NCBI GenBank assembly: GCA_002401055.1
Contig: NVRZ01000140.1
Coordinates: forward strand, 1 to 7,809
Origin: Bacteroidota bacterium
Lineage (GTDB): Bacteria; Bacteroidota; Bacteroidia; NORP154
DNA length: 7,809 bases
Reading direction: 5' to 3'
Position numbers and translations under genes: made by a program
Notes under the pieces: model-generated
Told to the model about the DNA's origin: nothing
Database searches by the model: none
The model's input: the letters and a program-made list of their open reading frames with translations, nothing else
Shown here: positions 1 through 6,877 of the stretch, in pieces
Layout: every line of letters begins with the position of its first letter
How positions within the stretch are numbered: the stretch's first letter is position 1

Positions 1-3000
1 CAATTGGGGTATACATTTATTATGCCCGCGACAGCGCAAACTTATGTCCTGGGCCTGCCACAACAGTGGTCTTAACAATCAACTTAGGATTGACGACACC
101 GCCAACTGCTTCGGATGTAACCTCTTGCTTTGGCCTAACACCAGCTGATTTAGTTGCATCGGGAACATTCTTGTCCTGGTACTCAGATGCCGCACTAACA
201 AATTTGGTATTCGTAGGAGATTCATTTGCAGCGCTTGATACCGCGATAGGTGTTTACGATTACTATGTAACTGATAGTGTAGCTGGTTGTCCAGAAGGTT
301 TGCCAGACACAGCCACCCTAACTATTATAAGCATCCCTTCCCCTCCGGTAGCAGAAGATACAAGCATGTGTTTTGGCACCCCTACAGCGGGATTGATCGC
401 AACAAGCCTTGGATTTGTTCAATGGTATAGTGATGCCGGTTTAACGATTCTTGTAGGGACTGGAGATACGCTAATTCCGAGTGTTTCTTCAGTTGGCACA
501 TATGATTATTTTGCCACCGATAGTCTTGGGGGATGTGAAGGAACCAGTGATATGGCAACCTTAACGATCGTTGCTGTTCCGGCAACTCCTTCATCACCAA
601 ATATTACTATTTGCATCGGGGATTCAACTCCTGACTTAATTTCAAGTGGGGCAAATATCGAATGGTACAGCGATTCAGCATTAACCATTCTCGTTTTCGC
701 TGGTGACACATTTACACCTTCGGATACTCTTGTTGGAGTTTATGATTACTATGTGGTCGATGCTGACACAAGCACTGGATGTAATAGCCTTTCGCAAACC
801 GTGTTGTTTACTATTGATGGTGCGTCACAACTGGATATTTCAGATTTATGTTTTGACTTTGATTCAGTCATAGAAACGACTTCAGCCTCAGATACATTGT
901 TCTTCTACAACGCCGGATGCGATACATTGATTATTACAAGTGCAACCACATCATTAAGTGAGTATAGCGTTGACACAACCAGTGTCGCTATCTTGCCAGG
1001 TGACACAGGTATAATGATCATCACATTTACTCCTTTATCATCCGGAGTATATGTAGATACACTTGTACTTACCAGCAATGCTAATGATACGGTAGTATGC
1101 TTAACGGGAGTGGGTCTTGGCGCACCAGTAATTACAAATTCTCCCGACTCATTTAACCTAGTATTCACCGGATGTTGTGACTCTACAGACATGCCTATTA
1201 CGATATACAATACTGGAGCCAGCAACCTGATATATACGATAGCGTCTGATAGCGCTTTCGTGACCTTCTCAAGCAGTGGAGGGACAGTAGCACCGGGAGA
1301 TTCAGATTTGGTAACTGTTAATTTTGATGGATGTACCATCTTGCCTGGCAACTATACCGCCTACATCTTCTTAAATTCTAATGATCCTGCGAGCTCCTTA
1401 GACACTGCATTTGTGACGCTTGTTAAGGACACCCTGCCTCTGGCTCCGTTATCTGGAGATATTGCGGTCTGTTATGGCGATTCCATTCTGCCATTTATTG
1501 CTACTTCACCTGACGACAGTATTGTTTGGTACAGCGATTCTGCGTTAACAGCTCAGGTATTTGTGGGTGACACTTTCTTCTCAGGAGATACTGCAGTAGG
1601 TGTATATGTGTACTACAATACTGCATGGAGAAATGGCTGTGAAGGAGATTTGGACAGCGTTCAAGTAGATATTAGTGCTCCACCAGTGGCGCAATCAGTA
1701 ATTGATGTTTCTCAATGCTTCGGATATCCAACTCCCACCCTAGTGGCGGCTGGCACATTGGTATTGTGGTATGACGACACACTTATGACCAACCTTGTAT
1801 TTGTAGGTGATAGTTTTGTGTCAGCTGATACTGCTATCGGGGTTTATGCGTATTTCTTAAATGACAGCACTCCTGGTTGTCCGGTTGGACCAGTAGATAC
1901 TGCAACGCTTTCGGTTGATCCTACGCCTGTGGCACCAATTTCTTCAGATACCACCATATGCTATGGAGATTCAGTTCCGAGTCTGATTGCTATCGGCGCT
2001 AATCTTCAATGGTATAGTGATATTGCCTTAACCATTTCTGTATTTGCGGGTGATTCTTTTGTTACCGGCGATACGGCAATCGGTACATACACATACTATG
2101 TAACTCAAACCGATACGGCAGTTAATACTTGTGAGAGTTTCCCTGCAACTGTTGTATTGACAATCAATGGAATCCCAGCTGCTCCAGTTGTGAGTGACAC
2201 CACTATTTGCATTGGCAATACTGTTCCTGTGTTTGTCGCAGCAGGTACCAACGTTAATTGGTATGACGATGCAGCCTTGACCAACTTGATCTTCACGGGC
2301 GATTCATTTGTAACTACTGATACTGTACCCGGAATATATACATACTTCATTACCGACAGTGTTACCGCCTGTGCTCAAAGTTTAGCAGATACGGTTGTAT
2401 TTACCATCAATTCACTCACGGCAGTACCAACGGCTACAGATACGAGCATATGCTTTGGAGCACCTACACCAAACCTGGTTGCATTAGGCGCTAACATACA
2501 GTGGTATGACGATATTCTGCTTAACAATTTGGTATACAGTGGCGATTCATTCGCTGCTCCTGACACAGCTGTAGGAACATATATATATTTTGCAACTGAT
2601 AGCTCTGTCGGTTGTCCGGCAAGTCCACCTGACACCTCTATCTTGGAAATCAAGACAACTCCTTCTGCTCCGCTTACGAGTGATACTGCTATTTGCTTTG
2701 GCGATGTAACACCTGATCTGGTTGCATTGGGTGCAACTGTAATGTGGTATGATGATCTTGCCTTGACTAATTTGGTTTACACTGGAGATACATTTGCCAC
2801 TGGTGATACAGCGGTTGGTCCGTACGTATATTATGTAACACAGATTGACAGCGCCACCAATACTTGTGAAAGCCCTGCAAGTATGGTAACACTAACAATT
2901 AATGGTATACCAACGGCTCCGGTTACAGTTGATGCCACAGAATGTGAAGGACAACCTGTTCCGGTTCTAGTAGCAACTGGTTCATCCGTACAATGGTATA

Positions 3001-4151
3001 TTGATACAGCACTTACCGTGAATGTAGCAAGTGGAGATTCTTTAATGCCAACGGATTCTATAGCGGGAACCTATGTGTACTATGCCACTCAAACTGTGTC
3101 GGGATGTGAAAGTCCAATTGACAGCGCCATCTTAACAATTATGCCTACTCCACTTGCGCCTGTTGGATATGACAACGTAGCTTGTGAAACCGGGCCATTT
3201 CCAATTTTGAAAGCTCTTGGAACTAATTTATCATGGTATAGTGATGATTCACTGACCAACCTGGTAGGAACGGGATCTTCTTTTGATCCGGGACAAACCA
3301 CAGCAGGAGTTTATATGTATTATGTAACAGATAGTCTACCGGAATGTGCTGGGCCATATACGATTGTGACCATGACTATTTATTCAGTTCCAACGGCTCC
3401 AACCGGTGTTGACATGACTATATGCGCTGGAGATTCGACTCCAACGCTCACAGCTATTGGCACTGGAATAACCTGGTACAGCGATCCTACTTTGATTGTA
3501 GCGATAGGAACCGGCAACTCATTAATTCCTAAAGGCGTGGGAACTGCTGGCACGTACAACTATTACATTACGCAATCAAATCCTGGTTGTGGTGAAGGAC
3601 TCGCAGACACGATAACACTTGTGGTGAACCCTACCCCATTCGTGACTTTAAATACTTATTCAGTTACTATTGCCTTGGGAGATTCTGCCAACCTAATTGC
3701 ATTCAATGCCAGTACTTATACCTGGTCTCCTACTACGGATCTGAACACGGCTGTGGGCTCTTCGGTATATGCATCTCCGACTGTCGCAACTTTGTACACT
3801 GTTACAGGTACAAATTCATATGGCTGCTCCAGCGATACAAGTGCTTGGGTACTTGTAGATAATGGAACTACAATCGGTGAAGTGGACTTTATACAGAACC
3901 TAAATGTGTTCCCAAATCCTTCTCAGGGTAACTTCCTGGTAATATTTAAGTCCTTCACCAAAGATCCAATTGAAATCAGGATAGTTGATGCAATTGGAGA
4001 GATTGTACATATACGTGAGGCAAAGAGTAGCAATGGCACTTACCGCGAAGAATTCGTTATGAATGAAATGGCTACTGGTGTATACTATATCCAGATCGCT
4101 ACGAATAAGGCAATGATCAATAAGAAGATCGTTGTGTTACAGGATTACTAA
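1..4151 (+). CDS. Giant Ig-like-repeat surface protein with T9SS type A sorting domain (5' end missing)
   Basis: Probably a secreted, cell-surface adhesin-like or structural protein exported by the type IX secretion system. The frame is open from base 3, and the first 21 codons (beginning IGVYIYY) match the second half of the repeat, so the true start lies left of the window; the GTG at 66 is not the start. At least 1382 residues are visible. In order: a partial Ig_7 module, three full Ig_7 modules, two choice-of-anchor-D/HYDIN-like modules, nine more Ig_7 modules, a PKD/Ig-like module (about 3642-3866, with TWSP and LYTVTGT) and a T9SS type A tail. Each Ig_7 module has a Cys near its start, WYSD or WYDD, GDSF/GDTF, a YxYY strand and a second Cys, suggesting one disulfide per module. 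Lys and Arg are nearly absent before the tail. No catalytic domain is visible. The ligand is unknown and the adhesin role is inferred from the architecture. Confidence 0.93.
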   Translation, partial: IGVYIYYARDSANLCPGPATTVVLTINLGLTTPPTASDVTSCFGLTPADLVASGTFLSWYSDAALTNLVFVGDSFAALDTAIGVYDYYVTDSVAGCPEGLPDTATLTIISIPSPPVAEDTSMCFGTPTAGLIATSLGFVQWYSDAGLTILVGTGDTLIPSVSSVGTYDYFATDSLGGCEGTSDMATLTIVAVPATPSSPNITICIGDSTPDLISSGANIEWYSDSALTILVFAGDTFTPSDTLVGVYDYYVVDADTSTGCNSLSQTVLFTIDGASQLDISDLCFDFDSVIETTSASDTLFFYNAGCDTLIITSATTSLSEYSVDTTSVAILPGDTGIMIITFTPLSSGVYVDTLVLTSNANDTVVCLTGVGLGAPVITNSPDSFNLVFTGCCDSTDMPITIYNTGASNLIYTIASDSAFVTFSSSGGTVAPGDSDLVTVNFDGCTILPGNYTAYIFLNSNDPASSLDTAFVTLVKDTLPLAPLSGDIAVCYGDSILPFIATSPDDSIVWYSDSALTAQVFVGDTFFSGDTAVGVYVYYNTAWRNGCEGDLDSVQVDISAPPVAQSVIDVSQCFGYPTPTLVAAGTLVLWYDDTLMTNLVFVGDSFVSADTAIGVYAYFLNDSTPGCPVGPVDTATLSVDPTPVAPISSDTTICYGDSVPSLIAIGANLQWYSDIALTISVFAGDSFVTGDTAIGTYTYYVTQTDTAVNTCESFPATVVLTINGIPAAPVVSDTTICIGNTVPVFVAAGTNVNWYDDAALTNLIFTGDSFVTTDTVPGIYTYFITDSVTACAQSLADTVVFTINSLTAVPTATDTSICFGAPTPNLVALGANIQWYDDILLNNLVYSGDSFAAPDTAVGTYIYFATDSSVGCPASPPDTSILEIKTTPSAPLTSDTAICFGDVTPDLVALGATVMWYDDLALTNLVYTGDTFATGDTAVGPYVYYVTQIDSATNTCESPASMVTLTINGIPTAPVTVDATECEGQPVPVLVATGSSVQWYIDTALTVNVASGDSLMPTDSIAGTYVYYATQTVSGCESPIDSAILTIMPTPLAPVGYDNVACETGPFPILKALGTNLSWYSDDSLTNLVGTGSSFDPGQTTAGVYMYYVTDSLPECAGPYTIVTMTIYSVPTAPTGVDMTICAGDSTPTLTAIGTGITWYSDPTLIVAIGTGNSLIPKGVGTAGTYNYYITQSNPGCGEGLADTITLVVNPTPFVTLNTYSVTIALGDSANLIAFNASTYTWSPTTDLNTAVGSSVYASPTVATLYTVTGTNSYGCSSDTSAWVLVDNGTTIGEVDFIQNLNVFPNPSQGNFLVIFKSFTKDPIEIRIVDAIGEIVHIREAKSSNGTYREEFVMNEMATGVYYIQIATNKAMINKKIVVLQDY
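3..830 (+). repeat. First Ig_7 (CHU_C-associated Ig-like) repeat block: one partial and three full modules
   Basis: In-frame coding repeats inside the giant protein. The first Cys codons of the full modules are at 126, 369 and 612, an exact 243-base (81-residue) period. Shared positions are C-F/I-G, a Pro about five residues later, WYSD, GDS/GDT, VGVYDYY or VGTYDYF, and a second Cys near the end followed by a beta strand ending TLTI or LFTI. This matches the Ig-like family found in Bacteroidota proteins with CHU_C or T9SS tails. The codons have diverged, so these are old protein repeats and not recent DNA duplications. Confidence 0.88.
831..1424 (+). other. Two choice-of-anchor-D / HYDIN-like beta-sandwich modules interrupting the Ig_7 array
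   Basis: Two modules of about 99 residues each (about 831-1127 and 1128-1424) unlike the flanking Ig_7 units. Module 1 has the ASPM-SPD-2-Hydin pattern: FFYNAGCDTLII, then ILPGDTG, ITFTPLSSGVY, LTSNANDT and a closing CLTGVGLGAP. Module 2 has IYNTGASNLIY, SSGGTVAPGDSD, LPGNYTAYI and NSNDPASS, the same family or the related BACON-like fold. Both are rich in Cys for such domains, including a CC pair in module 2. Their role in bacterial surface proteins is usually structural; function here is not known. Confidence 0.8.
1470..3641 (+). repeat. Second Ig_7 repeat block: nine modules with a 735-base super-period
   Basis: First-Cys codons lie at 1470, 1716, 1959, 2208, 2451, 2694, 2943, 3183 and 3423, giving spacings of 246, 243, 249, 243, 243, 249, 240 and 240 bases. 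Every module keeps WY[SDI]D and most keep GDSF/GDTF; the last two have GSSF and GNSL. The modules beginning at 1959 and 2694 share a longer hairpin (both NTCES) and the linker NGIP[AT]AP. Modules starting at 1716/2451, 1959/2694 and 2208/2943 are all offset by exactly 735 bases, suggesting that a three-module unit was duplicated. Synonymous divergence between copies is high. Confidence 0.87.
3897..4148 (+). other. T9SS type A C-terminal sorting domain (Por secretion tail)
   Basis: The last 84 residues of the giant protein have the layout of the type A (TIGR04183-like) domain: NLNVFPNPSQGNFLV at the start, a central IEIRIVDAIGEIV strand pair, then ATGVYYIQIATN and a Lys-rich end (KAMINKKIVVLQDY). 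In characterised systems this domain directs passage through the T9SS translocon and is cleaved during surface attachment or release. Base composition and residue use change here: eight Lys/Arg in about 80 residues, against five in the roughly 1280 residues from base 66 up to this point. Confidence 0.93.
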
Positions 4152-4179
4152 GAACTTAAATTCTATCAGACGGAGTTGT

Positions 4180-4198
4180 TTTGCATTGTTTATGCAAA
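4180..4198. repeat. Short inverted repeat between the giant gene and the Kazal gene
   Basis: A perfect 7-base stem (TTTGCAT / ATGCAAA) with a 5-base loop, 28 bases after the stop codon of the giant gene. It could be a weak terminator or a protein-binding site. The stem has only two G-C pairs and no clear T-run follows, so it does not qualify as a confident intrinsic terminator. Confidence 0.35.
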
Positions 4199-4247
4199 TA
4201 CATTTCTCTATAATCGTTAAAAGAACGGATGAGTAAATAATTAAGTA

Positions 4248-4448
4248 ATGCTCACACGACTTATCATCTTATCTGCAATGCTTGTTGTAGCAAGTTGCCA
4301 AAAGGACGAATGTAAAAAGAGGCCTAAGGTAAGTTGTGGATGTACCTTCCAATATAATCCCGTTTGTGGTTGTAACGGTGAGACTTACGGAAACCCGTGT
4401 ATGGCCAAATGTGATAGAATAACCTACACAATGGGAGAATGTATTTAA
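4248..4448 (+). CDS. Small lipoprotein with Kazal-type serine protease inhibitor domain
   Basis: A 66-residue protein. Residues 1-16 form a lipoprotein signal peptide ending in the lipobox VAS-C, with lipidated Cys17, so the mature form should be anchored in the outer membrane or on the surface. Residues 22-65 hold a single Kazal domain. The reactive-site segment C32-T-F-Q-Y-N-P-V-C40 aligns directly with the ovomucoid type (C-T-x-x-Y-x-P-x-C), and C40-x10-C51 spans GETYGN as in Kazal domains. Phe34 falls at the P1 position, predicting chymotrypsin-like targets. The extra Cys42 (CGC) and short C-terminal segment (C55-x9-C65) fit my recollection of bacterial Kazal domains. It starts at ATG without an obvious Shine-Dalgarno, in an AT-rich leader. 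It lies 96 bases after the giant surface-protein gene on the same strand; co-transcription is possible but unproven. Confidence 0.9.
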   Translation: MLTRLIILSAMLVVASCQKDECKKRPKVSCGCTFQYNPVCGCNGETYGNPCMAKCDRITYTMGECI

Positions 4449-4474
4449 TTCGGAGATAATGAGAAGTATAAAAG

Positions 4475-5221
4475 CTACCTCGTAGAATCACTCTTGGATT
4501 GCATTACCTCCACATAAAACTGGCCAAAGTCGAAATCAAGTAACTGCATTTTTGCAGAGTTAGATTGAACGTGTGGCACTGGCGGACCTCCATTGGAATA
4601 ATCATATGTCATGGTGGGGTCTAAAGAAACTCCACCCAAACACACATGCTTTGGAGCCATATTCTTATAGCCCACAAACCTATAAACTAGGCCACCCCCA
4701 ACTTTCATTTTGAATTTCTCCCCGTTCTCGATAGTAAAAACCTTCACTTGCAATGGCTTAATGTTAAGTGTTTCTCCGCTTACCTTTACATTTCGGCCCT
4801 TTTCCTTCTTTATCCGCAAGTTCCCCAATACATATATATTGTTCTCATTCATCTTTTCCTGATTCAATACGATGACCTGATCTCTCAATTTATAAACGCT
4901 AATTACTACCACCGTTTTACCGCTGTCTGCCTGATAAGATGAATCAATGACAAAGCAATTCGCCCCTACCTTGAAAGCTTCCAACTTAAACCTATTGTAT
5001 AAATCGTATAGGTTTGACTCTTTGTCATTTCTGCAAAAAGATTTTAGCTGTACCAGTCTAGAGCTTTCCATAGAAGCGATATCCTTTTGTACAATCATGA
5101 AATCCAATGGAGTCGAAAACTTCTCAAGCACGTTATACACTTGTACAACGTTCACTGGTTGAGCATATGCCGATAAACTATAGAACCCGCAAAAAACGAA
5201 CAGAAGAACTATTCTTTTCAT
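4475..5221 (-). CDS. Exported protein of unknown function, last gene of the T9SS-cargo operon
   Basis: A 248-residue protein I do not recognise. The ATG at 5221 is preferred over two TTG codons just upstream (5225-5227, 5222-5224), because it gives a standard signal peptide: MKRI, a hydrophobic stretch, then AYA|Q with signal peptidase I cleavage after residue 20. The Cys at 11 is not in a lipobox. The mature part has a helical N-terminal region (about 25-85) ending in LEAFKVGAN, resembling the helix-GAN-strand pattern of some small envelope proteins. A beta-rich part follows (about 105-240) with many Lys and a glycine-rich KVGGG segment near 174-178. Three mature Cys lie near 63, 89 and 194. 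It begins 17 bases after the TPR gene stop, so it is probably co-transcribed with the TPR, PorP-like and type B cargo genes. A periplasmic or outer-membrane accessory role is inferred from position only. Confidence 0.85.
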   Translation of the reverse strand: MKRIVLLFVFCGFYSLSAYAQPVNVVQVYNVLEKFSTPLDFMIVQKDIASMESSRLVQLKSFCRNDKESNLYDLYNRFKLEAFKVGANCFVIDSSYQADSGKTVVVISVYKLRDQVIVLNQEKMNENNIYVLGNLRIKKEKGRNVKVSGETLNIKPLQVKVFTIENGEKFKMKVGGGLVYRFVGYKNMAPKHVCLGGVSLDPTMTYDYSNGGPPVPHVQSNSAKMQLLDFDFGQFYVEVMQSKSDSTR

Positions 5222-5238
5222 CAACAAATGAATTCAGC

Positions 5239-5880
5239 TTAGTTACACTTCATCTTGATCACGTCGTAAGCTTCGAAAAACCCCAGTTCGGCCGATTTGC
5301 TGTAGTCTTTGCATGCGGCCTCCTTTTCGTCATTTCCATAGCGGGAATTTGCCCTTGCAAAATATGCTTCAAAATCCTTGGGATTGTCTTCTATAACCCG
5401 GGTAAAATCATCCGCAGAAGCTTTGAACTGCCTGAGCTTATGTTTTGAAAGGCCACGATTGAAATAGGCATCCATAAAGTCAGGATTTAGTTCAATACTC
5501 CGGTTAAAATCGTCAATGGAACCCCTGTAATCTTTCATGCTGGCTTTGAGCTTACCTCGATCCTTAAAGGCCATGTAATGTTTAGGGTCCAACTCAATTA
5601 CTTTATTAAAATGCTTCATAGCCCCTTTCGGATCATTCGTCCTGAACATAGCGTTGGCCAGGTAGAAATTGCCCTCTACATCCTTTGGATTGTTATCCAC
5701 ATAAATATCTAAACCAATAAGGGCTGCCTTAAAATTACCAGCATTATACTTCTGAATAGCCTTGTATAGTTGTGGGTCCTTCCTATTCTCTTCCTGTGCC
5801 AATAAAGCGACTGAAGAGAACAGCAGTATTAAGAAAATTGAAATTCGCAGAGAGTTTTGAACTAAACCGAAGTGGAACAT
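5239..5880 (-). CDS. Exported tetratricopeptide-repeat (TPR) protein
   Basis: A 213-residue protein probably acting in the periplasm as a protein-protein interaction scaffold. The ATG at 5880 is chosen although the frame stays open upstream to 6000: it is the first Met after the PorP-like stop and directly starts a signal peptide (hydrophobic residues about 13-28, ending VALLAQ). The mature protein is almost wholly TPR, about five repeats: residues about 36-67, 68-101, 102-135, 136-169 and 170-203. The 34-residue pattern shows in the ends IELDPKH, IELNPDF and IEDNPKD and in AYFNRG and AYFARA. The last repeat (ACKDYSKSAELGFFEAYDVIKMKCN) has the terminal form common in Bacteroidota TPR proteins. 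It lies 16 bases after the PorP/SprF-like gene, so it probably belongs to the same transcript. TPR proteins are frequent neighbours of T9SS-related genes, but a specific partner cannot be read from the sequence. Confidence 0.9.
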   Translation of the reverse strand: MFHFGLVQNSLRISIFLILLFSSVALLAQEENRKDPQLYKAIQKYNAGNFKAALIGLDIYVDNNPKDVEGNFYLANAMFRTNDPKGAMKHFNKVIELDPKHYMAFKDRGKLKASMKDYRGSIDDFNRSIELNPDFMDAYFNRGLSKHKLRQFKASADDFTRVIEDNPKDFEAYFARANSRYGNDEKEAACKDYSKSAELGFFEAYDVIKMKCN

Positions 5881-5896
5881 CCTGAAAAATGTTGGA

Positions 5897-6871
5897 TTAC
5901 TTTTTGATCCAGTCGTAATATGGCTTGGCAGGAGAAGCTGCGGGTACATCTTCATCTTTTTTACCAATCTTAAAACCCAGTGTGATCTCATGGGTTCCAC
6001 CAGATTCCGACATTAGACCTTGCCCCGAAAACTCATAACTGTAGTTAAGCGCAATCATGTTAAAGAATTCGCCTCCCAAGCTCATTCCCATGCTTGTTTT
6101 TCTGTATAGTAAGCCCACCCAGTATTTCTTTTGGTATTTGACTTGCGCCATTACCTCAAACAACAAAGGGCTGTTACCAGTTGTTCTTGCAATGATATAA
6201 GGCTTAACCTGAAAGTCCTTGTTGATATTGTAATAGTACGACGCATGTATGATATAGTGCCGGCTCAACGTATATACAGAGTTACTGTTGTCATCTTTGA
6301 CCTGAGATTCAATAAGTCTAGGAATTGCAACGCCGAAATCAAGATTTTGGAACTGATATAACACTCCAAAGCTTGCATCGAATACTGTTCTTCGAACATC
6401 CGCAGCGTTCATCAAAACAGGATCCGATGATTGCTGTGTGGATATTTTTGACATATCTACATTGCTCTCAACCAATCCTAGCGACACGCCCAATCTCAAT
6501 GACTGAATTGCCGCAATTTTCAGTTTGTATGCATAAGCTATGGAAAAAGATGTGCTTCTGAACATACCCGACTGCTCGCTCAAGATAGTCGCGCCCAACC
6601 CCATATTACTGGGAACCTTGGGTAGGAAACTCAAAATATTAGGCAGCGCTCCATTAATATTGATCATCCTTGACTCTGGTGATCCAGCAACTCCAGCCCA
6701 GTCTTTTCGGTAAGAAAGAATAGATTCCACATTACCATTTGATCCGGCGTAAGCAGGTGACAAGGAGAAATCATTGAGAAGATACTGATTACCAAGAGGT
6801 ACTTGTTGCGCCAATACACCGAAAGACAGCAGTATCGCTGAAAGAAAGAATATGGATTTCAACTTATTCAT
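5897..6871 (-). CDS. PorP/SprF-family type IX secretion system outer membrane protein
   Basis: A 324-residue protein of the PorP/SprF family (TIGR03519-like), an outer membrane beta-barrel associated with T9SS secretion and surface attachment. A signal peptide covers residues 1-21 or 22 (ends VLAQ). The family's N-terminal signature follows: NQYLLNDFSLSPAYAGSNG at about 28-46, then SYRKDWAGVAGSPESRM. The rest alternates amphipathic strands with turns, as in MGLGATILSEQSGMF, LRLGVSLGL, FGVAIPRL and ITLGFKIG. The length is typical of the family. It starts at ATG six bases after the stop of the type B cargo gene. In Flavobacterium johnsoniae, SprF is needed for surface localisation of the adjacent type B cargo SprB, so this protein is most simply read as the dedicated partner of the upstream protein. 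It may not be orthologous to porP or sprF themselves, so no symbol is given. Confidence 0.94.
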   Translation of the reverse strand: MNKLKSIFFLSAILLSFGVLAQQVPLGNQYLLNDFSLSPAYAGSNGNVESILSYRKDWAGVAGSPESRMININGALPNILSFLPKVPSNMGLGATILSEQSGMFRSTSFSIAYAYKLKIAAIQSLRLGVSLGLVESNVDMSKISTQQSSDPVLMNAADVRRTVFDASFGVLYQFQNLDFGVAIPRLIESQVKDDNSNSVYTLSRHYIIHASYYYNINKDFQVKPYIIARTTGNSPLLFEVMAQVKYQKKYWVGLLYRKTSMGMSLGGEFFNMIALNYSYEFSGQGLMSESGGTHEITLGFKIGKKDEDVPAASPAKPYYDWIKK

Positions 6872-6877
6872 TTCTCA

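Noticed and set aside
66..68. GTG as start codon of the giant protein
   Set aside because: The frame is open to the window edge and the 21 codons before it encode the second half of an Ig_7 module, so the GTG is an internal Val.
905..1351. 148-codon open frame on the - strand
   Set aside because: It lies wholly inside the giant repeat gene, encodes no recognisable domain, and similar antisense frames recur under other repeats because of the repeated codon pattern.
126..3641. Recent DNA-level tandem duplication or recombination hot spot
   Set aside because: The modules are alike at protein level but codons differ throughout, with no long identical DNA stretches seen between copies.
4180..4206. 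Bacteroidota-type promoter (TTTG at 4180-4183, TACATTTC at 4199-4206) for the Kazal gene
   Set aside because: The spacer is only 15 bases, shorter than the usual about 19, and the -7 element lacks its final G; too weak to list as a feature.
5222..5227. Tandem TTG start codons for the unknown exported protein
   Set aside because: The ATG immediately downstream is the more likely start and gives a standard signal peptide beginning MKR.
5107..5448. 113-codon open frame on the + strand
   Set aside because: It is antisense to the unknown exported gene and the TPR gene, both strongly supported; no domain or start context supports it.
5881..6000. Longer form of the TPR protein with 40 extra N-terminal residues
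   Set aside because: It would overlap the 3' end of the PorP-like gene and bury the signal peptide inside the protein; the ATG at 5880 gives a normal exported protein.
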